Part shown: positions 15,823 to 21,773 of the stretch, piece by piece
Layout: each line of letters opens with the position of its first letter
Position numbering within the stretch: the stretch's first letter is position 1
Assembly (NCBI GenBank): GCA_026982235.1
Contig: JALSHM010000164.1
Span: 1 to 21,773 of the forward strand
Reading direction: 5' to 3'
DNA length: 21,773 bases
Source: Robiginitomaculum sp.
GTDB taxonomy: Bacteria; Pseudomonadota; Alphaproteobacteria; Caulobacterales; Maricaulaceae
Notes under the pieces: generated by a model
Database searches by the model: none
The model's input: only the letters and a program-made list of their open reading frames with translations
Told to the model about the DNA's origin: nothing
Translations under genes and position numbers: made by a program

Positions 15823-15856
15823 AGCCGCCACTTTTACCCAGTGGACATAATCGGCT
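15823..15856 (+). promoter_or_regulatory. Hairpin abutting the RBS of the small ORF
   Basis: AGCCG (15823-15827) pairs with CGGCT (15852-15856), and the adjacent CCACT (15828-15832) pairs with AGTGG (15840-15844), giving a 10-bp stem with a 7-nt one-sided bulge. The purine-rich GGAGTAAGGA ribosome binding site follows immediately. It may be the 3' end of the preceding RNA element, a leader hairpin that tunes translation of the next gene, or both. Confidence 0.45.
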
Positions 15857-15871
15857 GGAGTAAGGAATAAT

Positions 15872-16171
15872 ATGCCCCGAAATAGCAAATACACGAACAT
15901 AGATAATAAGCTTAGATGCATAAAATTAGCCCGTGAGCAATTAAAATTGGAGCAAGAAAGGGTGGCGTGGGAGAAATCTTGCAAGCCATTGTCCTCGGGA
16001 AAATCAGAATGGGAATTTAACAAAGAAGATAGTTATAAGGAATTGTTGCACGAGCTGGACAGCGCCAGATACCAAACCGCACTATTTGAACTGCGCAGGC
16101 TTATCCTTATGCAGAGGAGACAAAATAGGGCGGCGGAGAAGCGCCTGTTGAATTATGAAACGCCCGTTTAA
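15872..16171 (+). CDS. Hypothetical small basic helical protein
   Basis: I do not recognise this 99-residue protein. It is basic and rich in Lys, Arg, Glu and Leu, with long predicted helices (about 10-35 and 48-92) that could form a coiled coil or helical hairpin; it has no signal peptide, membrane segment or metal motif apart from two isolated cysteines. The ATG has AAGGA 6 nt upstream. The Shine-Dalgarno, a sensible start and the absence of a better frame favour a real gene. It lies downstream of the candidate structured RNA and converges on the M50-HlyD gene, the two stop codons overlapping at 16168-16171. It has none of the IscB/TnpB N-terminal motifs that would make the upstream RNA an ordinary omega RNA locus. 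Confidence 0.5.
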   Translation: MPRNSKYTNIDNKLRCIKLAREQLKLEQERVAWEKSCKPLSSGKSEWEFNKEDSYKELLHELDSARYQTALFELRRLILMQRRQNRAAEKRLLNYETPV

Positions 16172-18318
16172 AAATCCGTTTCCCGTAGCAAGACTTGCGC
16201 GATGCGGCGCCAGATGGCTTTGGCGGGGCTTTGTGGCTTTGCTTTAATCTTAACTATACCTCTTACAGCACGGCTTAGCTCGACCTGTTCGCCTGGCTGG
16301 GCTTTCATGCGGATAATGGCACTTACGGGTTTCATGCCGCCGCCTTCGGTGGGCTTTACGGCGATGGGGCCGCGAAACTCTGACGAAAATATTGGCTCAG
16401 TCAATAGGTCTTCACTGGTTGGCGCAATGAAATTTACCCGAGCGGAAAGTGGGGGCTCGAATAAATTGTCTGCTATGAATTTAACTTGGGCATTCGCAGC
16501 AATGCGCTCAACCTGGTTCTCAGATATGAATGACAAGATTTCAGAATGTTCAGTGTCGACCAAACGGGCGACTGTAAAGACGGTGCTAATATGGCGGCCT
16601 ATATGTAAATCTGGATTAAGTTCCATGATAGTACCTGCGTGGGGCGCGCGGATTTCCAGGGCGCTTTGCTCGGCCTTGTATCCTGCGAGATTAGCTAGCT
16701 CTTTATTAAGGGCCTGTATGAGCACGGCGCTGTCGCTTAGGTCTTGGCGGTCAGATGCGCGGCGGGATAATTGTGCTTTGATAAGCTTAATGCGCATCAG
16801 GCTTTTTGTGCGTTCATGGGCAAGATTGTCAGAGCTTAATTTGACCAAGATTTGCCCTTGCTCAACATGGTCGCCGTCCTTGACAAATATGTTTTCGACC
16901 TTGCCAGCACCACTGGGAAACAAAGCCGTTTGCACGGACGGGCGCAATAAGGCGGGTGCGCGTACGCTGGTTTGCCACGGTAAAGCTAATGCCAGAATAA
17001 AGGCGCTACACAGGCTAAATGTTAGCCACGATTTTTTTGATTTTATAATGTCCATGCGAAAGCTCCACCAGTTAGACAGTTCACGAAATATTGGCATACC
17101 GATAAAAAAACCAATTTCGACCACGAATAAAAATATGCCAATAGCTTTGGGGAAAATGGCGTGAACCAAAATCGCAATACCAATGAAAAGAAAGAAGCGG
17201 TAAATCCATGTGCCATAAGCATAAAGTATAAGCCAGAATTGTTCTTTGCCCGAAACGTCGTGGGGAATTTCCCGGCCAAGGCCAAACAAAGTTTCGCGCA
17301 TATGCCAGCGGCCAATATCGAAACCGCGTTCTTGCAAATTGCGTTGCCCGAACAGATCACAGGCCAGATAATATCCATCAAAGCGCATGAACGGGTTAAG
17401 ATTGACCATAAGGCTGAGACCCCAAGATGTGGTGGCAGCAAAGAATGCAACACTGCGCCATGGCCCGTCTGGCAAGAAACTCCAGGCCAGTAGGGCAAAA
17501 CACGCAATGGACAATTCTGCTAACATACCAGCCGCATCAATCAGGACACGCTCGCGCTTCTTGGTCAGGCGCCAGGCGTCGGTGGTGTCGGTATATAAGA
17601 TCGGGAACATGACGAGAAAGGCGATACCGATAATCGGAACCTTAGCCCCAAACCGCCGCGCCATAAAGGCGTGGCCTAGTTCGTGTATAGCTTTGATGAC
17701 GACAAGGGTTAGACCGTAATAGAGCAAGCCTTCAAAGGTTAGGAAGTGTAAAAAAGTGGACTTGAAAACATCCCATTGTTCCATGGCAAACCAGCCACCA
17801 ATCAGGCCGGAGAGAATAGCTAGCCATAGAAAGAGGGGTGAATAGAGGGGGGCAATAAATGGGTAGGCAGCGTCGATAAATCTTTGCGGACGAAAGAGCG
17901 GCACGCGAAAGAACAAATATTTGTGCAAAATAGTTTTATGAAAAGCCGGGTTGGCCGCTTGTTCTTGCTCACATAATCCGCTTGTTTCGAGATTGGGCGG
18001 GATTGTGGTGAGCTTTTGAGCGTAGAGAAACCCAGTCATGTCCTCAATGTCTTGTTCATCGTAAGGTTCATTATTGGCAATATCCGGATTGGCATTGATT
18101 TGATCCAGAAGTTCCAGCGGCGGGAGGCTCTGCCATTGGCTCAGTAAAGTAAATCCGCGCTGAGACAGTGCGTGAAATTTATGGGCGAGAACATCATGGA
18201 TAAGCCATGTAGGCGCACCGCTCGCACTCGTCGATCCTGGTAATATGCGCAAGTCTTGCCGAAGTGGCGGCAAGGGCGCGGGAGGCTGTTCGGGTGGTTC
18301 CGGTGCCGTTTCGCTCAT
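16168..18318 (-). CDS. PqqD-like / M50 site-2 metalloprotease / HlyD-type adaptor fusion protein
   Basis: This 716-residue membrane protein has three parts. Residues 1-20 are proline-rich; 35-105 resemble a PqqD-like winged-helix fold (WLIHDVLAHKFHALSQRGFTLL). Residues about 155-450 form a polytopic M50 (site-2) protease-like core with zinc-binding HELGH at 212-216 and the third ligand D314 in NLNPFMRFDGYY. After the last membrane helix (about 431-449), residues 455-716 form an HlyD-type periplasmic adaptor, with a lipoyl-like half motif GKVENIFVKDGDHVEQGQILVKL (472-494), a short helical hairpin and a second half-lipoyl segment. The catalytic residues look intact. The gene is the third of a minus-strand operon, 3 nt after the preceding adaptor, facing a divergent TolC-type channel. 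A role in processing and export of a peptide or large secreted protein is inference. Confidence 0.88.
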   Translation of the reverse strand: MSETAPEPPEQPPAPLPPLRQDLRILPGSTSASGAPTWLIHDVLAHKFHALSQRGFTLLSQWQSLPPLELLDQINANPDIANNEPYDEQDIEDMTGFLYAQKLTTIPPNLETSGLCEQEQAANPAFHKTILHKYLFFRVPLFRPQRFIDAAYPFIAPLYSPLFLWLAILSGLIGGWFAMEQWDVFKSTFLHFLTFEGLLYYGLTLVVIKAIHELGHAFMARRFGAKVPIIGIAFLVMFPILYTDTTDAWRLTKKRERVLIDAAGMLAELSIACFALLAWSFLPDGPWRSVAFFAATTSWGLSLMVNLNPFMRFDGYYLACDLFGQRNLQERGFDIGRWHMRETLFGLGREIPHDVSGKEQFWLILYAYGTWIYRFFLFIGIAILVHAIFPKAIGIFLFVVEIGFFIGMPIFRELSNWWSFRMDIIKSKKSWLTFSLCSAFILALALPWQTSVRAPALLRPSVQTALFPSGAGKVENIFVKDGDHVEQGQILVKLSSDNLAHERTKSLMRIKLIKAQLSRRASDRQDLSDSAVLIQALNKELANLAGYKAEQSALEIRAPHAGTIMELNPDLHIGRHISTVFTVARLVDTEHSEILSFISENQVERIAANAQVKFIADNLFEPPLSARVNFIAPTSEDLLTEPIFSSEFRGPIAVKPTEGGGMKPVSAIIRMKAQPGEQVELSRAVRGIVKIKAKPQSPAKAIWRRIAQVLLRETDF

Positions 18319-18321
18319 GGC

Positions 18322-19701
18322 TTAGAATCCAATACGCTGACGTAGAGCCGTAATCGGTTTACGGGCAAGCCATAACCCGAACGGGGCTTTGGGGCCGTAA
18401 ATTTTGGCAACACCACGCCCGCCAATACGCGGTACGGTGTCCAGATTTGTAAAATCAGCCTGCGCGATATAGGCGAGTTGCCCACCGGCTTCGGGGGTTG
18501 CATAATAATTGGCGCGGACTAATTCGGCCTCTAAAGGCTTAAGTGGATCAGCGTCCAAGAACATCCGTACACGCGCACCGCGCCGCAATGTCACACTATC
18601 AGCGATAGGGGTAGACAGGCGGAGCAGCACGCGCTCAGGATCGGCAATCTGCATGATTTTCTCGCCGATAGCTACTGGGCGCCCACCCCAGTCTTTCTCG
18701 TCTGAATAAATAACCAGCCCGTCGCGTTCTGCGACAAGTTGCGTTTTGGCAAGGCGTTCAGCGGCATAGTCCTGCCGTGCCCCGGCTAATTGTTGTTCCG
18801 CCTGCACCACGGCCAAGTCACGTTTTGCATCATTATCGATAAAAGCGCTTAGGGATATTTGGCGGTAGCGGGCTGCGGCCACGGCTGCTTCCTCGCCGGA
18901 CAAGGTGTATTCATTGCGGTAAGTTGTATCATTTAGGGTCGCCAATAGTGTGCCTTTGCGTACCATTATTCCCGGCTTGACATGGATTTCATCAATAACC
19001 CCGTCCATAGGGGCGGTGACTATGAAGGGGTCTTTGGCGGTGATTTCCGCCTGCGCCATGGTTGTAACAGGGACGGGGATAGCTAGGCCAATAAGGGCAA
19101 GGAGAGCAAGGCCACTGACTATGGCTTTACGCCGTGCAGTAGCAGGCTTGCGCCGGGCTTTGGCCAGTGCTGTCCAGTTAACACCGATGATTTGTCCAAT
19201 ACGGTCAAGAACAGGAAACTCACTATCGTCCCAAGGGGTGCTTCGGGTGAACAACATGCCGCCATCTTGCGGTCTGGGGGAAAACGGCGCCCAATAGGCA
19301 TAGGCATATGGATAATCAAAATCATCGGTGCCCCGACGAGTTTTCAGGGGGAAGGCAAATGGTTTGCTGAAGTCACTCTTGGACTTGCTTCTGCTCATAG
19401 ATTTCAAAATATGCCGTAACCACTGTATAAACGGCGCCTGATTATTGACGACTGCTTGGTTGGAGATGGCTTCAATAGTGAATTTATGGTCATGGCGCGT
19501 GCATAAAAACCCGTGACCCATGGGTATAAGGAGACGCGATTTATTGACTGCCATGTGTTTGAGAACTTGCCTGTCAGTAGCTTGCATAGCTTCGCCTTCA
19601 AAGGCAATGAGCTTGTGTAAGAGCGTATCCGCAGGCTCGGATGCGTTGGTGGGGGTATCGGATTTATTGTCGATAACAATTTTTGGTTCAGTCGTAGGCA
19701 T
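18322..19701 (-). CDS. Membrane-anchored HlyD-family adaptor with large cytoplasmic N-terminal domain
   Basis: This 459-residue protein has a cytoplasmic N-terminal region of about 190 residues, one membrane segment (193-212, AIVSGLALLALIGLAIPVPV) and a periplasmic HlyD-type adaptor. The adaptor has the lipoyl-like half motif APMDGVIDEIHVKPGIMVRKGTLLATL (about 230-256), a helical hairpin (about 265-325), the returning half motif AERDGLVIYSD, and a beta-barrel region. The N-terminal domain (MGHGFLCTRHDHKF, then a Trp/Tyr-rich PYAYAYWAPFSP stretch) may be a degenerate GAF-like domain, but this is uncertain. The gene follows the short adaptor by 2 nt and precedes the M50 fusion by 3 nt, so all three are one operon. 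It likely bridges an inner-membrane component to the outer-membrane channel. Confidence 0.87.
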   Translation of the reverse strand: MPTTEPKIVIDNKSDTPTNASEPADTLLHKLIAFEGEAMQATDRQVLKHMAVNKSRLLIPMGHGFLCTRHDHKFTIEAISNQAVVNNQAPFIQWLRHILKSMSRSKSKSDFSKPFAFPLKTRRGTDDFDYPYAYAYWAPFSPRPQDGGMLFTRSTPWDDSEFPVLDRIGQIIGVNWTALAKARRKPATARRKAIVSGLALLALIGLAIPVPVTTMAQAEITAKDPFIVTAPMDGVIDEIHVKPGIMVRKGTLLATLNDTTYRNEYTLSGEEAAVAAARYRQISLSAFIDNDAKRDLAVVQAEQQLAGARQDYAAERLAKTQLVAERDGLVIYSDEKDWGGRPVAIGEKIMQIADPERVLLRLSTPIADSVTLRRGARVRMFLDADPLKPLEAELVRANYYATPEAGGQLAYIAQADFTNLDTVPRIGGRGVAKIYGPKAPFGLWLARKPITALRQRIGF

Positions 19702-19703
19702 AT

Positions 19704-20507
19704 TTATCGCCCGTCCGGATTAGGGAAACGGGCAACCCCGCTCATGCCAGCCATGGCACCAGGCGCTGATTTGGAGAATGTTGCCGTCAATTCTATGGTC
19801 TGGCTCACAGGGTCAACGCTGGCACCAGTGCGCAATACTTTGGCCGGGTATGTCTTTCCGGTTTCGTCAATTGTAAATTCAAATACTGTTCCTGATTTAA
19901 CCCACGCCATCCATTTAGAGGGCGCGATAAGTTTTATTTCGGGTGTGCCGCTACGAACAATTGACAGGAGTGGAGCGTTAAGCGCTGGGGTGTCAAATGC
20001 GGAGACATGTTTCTCTTGCACAATGCCGTTAAAGGGCGCGTGAATGTTGCAGTTTTTAAGTCTAGCCGTAATAACACCGATCTCCGCAGTGGCCTTACGC
20101 ACGTCGGCGGCGGCTAGTGTGACTTCTAATTCCCCTGCGGCACCAGCAAATAAAAGCTCCTTAATATTGGTGTGCTTAAATTCCGCTGCGGATTTTGCCG
20201 CGTTGACGGCGTTTTTCTCGGCGTTCAGACGTTCACAATCAAATCGAACCAGTAATGCGCCACGTTTAAAGCGTTGTCCGGGTTTGTAGGGGACTTTGAT
20301 GATACGCGCGGACATACCCGCAGCCAAATTGGCAGTTTGGCGGGCTTTAAGGACGCCGCGTGTTTGCAATATGTCTGTTTGAACAGAGGTCTTATCCTTG
20401 GTTTCCAAAGCTGGGGTAATGTTTGTAGTGAGGTCTGCTGCAAAGGTAGGCGCTGCTAAGCCAAGGTTGAAGCTGAGCGTTCCTATAAGTGTAATTGTTT
20501 TTATCAT
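19704..20507 (-). CDS. Short periplasmic adaptor (RND/HlyD-type membrane fusion protein)
   Basis: This 267-residue protein starts with a signal peptide (about 1-23, cleavage near PTFA-AD) and has no other membrane segment, so it should be periplasmic. The MFP pattern is clear: RGVLKARQTANLAAGMSARI with a half-lipoyl motif (KPGQRFKRGALLVRF), a short helical hairpin (about 95-150), the second half motif NIHAPFNGIVQEKHVS, then a beta-barrel with the conserved GASVDPVSQTIELTATF. At 267 residues it is shorter than the usual 350-400 of RND adaptors, lacking most of the C-terminal membrane-proximal domain. GGAA lies 8 nt upstream of the ATG. It is the first gene of the three-gene operon, divergent from the TolC-family gene. 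Confidence 0.88.
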   Translation of the reverse strand: MIKTITLIGTLSFNLGLAAPTFAADLTTNITPALETKDKTSVQTDILQTRGVLKARQTANLAAGMSARIIKVPYKPGQRFKRGALLVRFDCERLNAEKNAVNAAKSAAEFKHTNIKELLFAGAAGELEVTLAAADVRKATAEIGVITARLKNCNIHAPFNGIVQEKHVSAFDTPALNAPLLSIVRSGTPEIKLIAPSKWMAWVKSGTVFEFTIDETGKTYPAKVLRTGASVDPVSQTIELTATFSKSAPGAMAGMSGVARFPNPDGR

Positions 20508-20671
20508 TTTAAGTGTTCCACATATTATGGTTTTAACTGCAATGATAGATAGTAAAATAATATTAAGGTCGCGTTAAAATTAAACTAAAAGATGTGGTGT
20601 TTGTTCTGTGTATATACAGGCAGCTTTATTCCGGGCGTAAAATAGCCCAAATAGTGCGGTTAAATGACCGG

Positions 20672-20710
20672 CAGAGATTCTATTCAAAAGTGTAAAATGG
20701 ACTATCTCTG
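20672..20710. repeat. Inverted repeat in the divergent adaptor/TolC promoter region
   Basis: CAGAGAT (20672-20678) and ATCTCTG (20704-20710) are exact complements separated by 25 nt, centred about 100 bp upstream of the TolC-family start and about 185 bp upstream of the adaptor start. The surrounding 20508-20789 region is AT-rich and contains no credible gene. An operator or a leader hairpin is possible; a 7-bp repeat may also occur by chance. Confidence 0.25.
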
Positions 20711-20789
20711 AAAATTTAACGTAATTTTTATATTTTCTGCATAAAATACAATTACAAATAGATAAATAATCAAACTGGAGAGAACTATT

Positions 20790-21773
20790 ATGTGGAAACA
20801 ATTAGTCATGGGCAGTTGTGCTGTCGCACTTGTAGGCTGTACGGCCATCCCGACCCCATTTACGGATTCTGAAAATGCGGTGACCGCTACCGAACTGCGT
20901 CAAACTATGTCTTCTGGGCAAGAACCTATTGAAGGCTCCATCGACCTTTATGAAGCCATGGCGCGGGCGCTTAAATATAATCTCGACCACCGTGTCGCCA
21001 TGATGGAATATGATCTCGCCCAGCGGGATTATGATTTGTCAAAATATGATATGTTGCCGCAAATAGTTGCTAATGGCGGCTATTATGGCCGCAATAATGA
21101 AGCTGGCTCGTCTAGCTTATCTCTATTATCTGGCCGCCAATCGTTAGAGCCGTCAACGTCAACAGACAAAAGTGTCTTTAATGCTGATTTGACAGCATCT
21201 TGGAATATTCTCGATTTTGGCATTTCGAAAATTCGCTCTGAGCAATTGGGAGATGAAAGTCTGATTTACCAGGAGCGTCGCCGCAAAGCGATTATCCAAT
21301 TGATGGAAGATGTCCACCGTGCCTATTGGCGTGCGGTCAGTGCCCAAAGATTAGGGCAACGCTTACAGGTTTTAGAAGCAGATGTGCAAAAGGCTTTTGA
21401 TGCTTCGCGCACATTATACACGGGTCGCAGAACGGCACCGATGCCCGCATTGTCCTATCAGCGCGAGCTAAACGATATTACGGCACAAGCTCAGAAAATG
21501 CAGCGCGAGTTGGGCATGGCCAAAATAGAAATGGCTGCATTGATGAATTTACCTGCCGGTAGTCATTATTCTCTAAAAATGCCGAGCCGTTTAGTCGCTC
21601 CGGGGCGCATCGTCATGCCATTTGAGGAAATGGTTGATGTAGCTTTACGCAACCGCCCGGAGGTTAGAGAAAGCTCCTATGCGATCAGGATAGGTGAGGG
21701 CGAAGTGCGCAAAGCGGCGCTGGAAGCTCTACCAGGACTACAATTATACGGCGGGGTTAATGCCAATTCCAAT
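20790..21773 (+). CDS. TolC-family outer-membrane efflux lipoprotein, C-terminus beyond window
   Basis: The open frame runs 328 codons from ATG 20790 to the right edge; GGAG lies 9 nt upstream. The N-terminus MWKQLVMGSCAVALVGC carries a lipobox LVGC with the modified Cys at residue 17, so this is an outer-membrane lipoprotein, as in OprM-type channels. The outer-membrane efflux protein repeat then follows: IDLYEAMARALKYNLDHRVAMMEY, LPQIVANGGY, a beta segment ending in SWNILDFGISKI (the conserved W-x-ll-D-f-G motif), and a long helix with RRRKAIIQLMEDVHRAYW. The second repeat begins near 270 (MVDVALRNRPEV). About 120-150 residues are missing beyond the window. It is divergent from the adaptor operon and is the likely exit duct for it. 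Confidence 0.93.
   Translation, partial: MWKQLVMGSCAVALVGCTAIPTPFTDSENAVTATELRQTMSSGQEPIEGSIDLYEAMARALKYNLDHRVAMMEYDLAQRDYDLSKYDMLPQIVANGGYYGRNNEAGSSSLSLLSGRQSLEPSTSTDKSVFNADLTASWNILDFGISKIRSEQLGDESLIYQERRRKAIIQLMEDVHRAYWRAVSAQRLGQRLQVLEADVQKAFDASRTLYTGRRTAPMPALSYQRELNDITAQAQKMQRELGMAKIEMAALMNLPAGSHYSLKMPSRLVAPGRIVMPFEEMVDVALRNRPEVRESSYAIRIGEGEVRKAALEALPGLQLYGGVNANSN

Noticed and set aside
20580..20801. Minus-strand 73-codon ORF in the divergent promoter region
   Set aside because: It starts inside the TolC-family gene on the opposite strand, is AT-driven in composition and has no recognisable features.

Overview
This window looks like chromosomal DNA of an alphaproteobacterium of moderate GC content, with meso-diaminopimelate peptidoglycan (MurE carries a DNPR motif) and an aerobic or microaerobic lifestyle (complete cbb3 oxidase locus). 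The taxonomic call rests on gene content and overall protein character only; a Maricaulales/Hyphomonadaceae-like marine lineage is a guess.

Left part (1-5960, minus strand): the start of the division and cell wall (dcw) cluster, in the order mraZ, rsmH, ftsL, ftsI, murE, murF, with murF running off the left edge. All five junctions are 4-bp ATGA stop/start overlaps, so the six genes should be translated as one coupled unit. Upstream of mraZ lies a TGGGA-N5-TGGGA direct repeat that overlaps a TATAAT -10 element, as expected for MraZ autoregulation. Next to it, also on the minus strand, is a single gene for a JmjC/cupin-fold Fe(II) oxygenase-like protein (6175-7125).

Middle part (7371-15384, plus strand): ccoN-ccoO-ccoQ-ccoP encode the cbb3-type cytochrome c oxidase. 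A strong intrinsic terminator follows, then ccoG-fixH-fixI-ccoS, which supply copper reduction and transport and oxidase assembly. The first block makes the enzyme and the second loads it with copper and cofactors; the terminator between them probably sets a lower dose for the assembly factors.

Right-middle part (15385-16171): a non-coding stretch with many nested inverted repeats that looks like a structured RNA of about 270 nt. It is followed by a hairpin next to the ribosome binding site of an unrecognised 99-residue basic helical protein. The layout (5' hairpin, GGCTGAG, GGACG, a further hairpin, GATAA, 3' hairpin, RBS, ORF) recalls HEARO/omega RNAs, but the downstream ORF is not IscB.

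Right part (16168-21773): a divergent export locus. On the minus strand are a short periplasmic adaptor with a signal peptide, a second membrane-anchored HlyD-type adaptor with a large cytoplasmic N-terminal domain, and a 716-residue fusion of a PqqD-like N-terminal region, an M50 (site-2) metalloprotease and an HlyD-type adaptor. On the plus strand is a lipoprotein outer-membrane channel of the TolC family, cut by the right edge. No ABC ATPase or RND pump is visible in the window. This unusual set is the best candidate here for a poorly described system.
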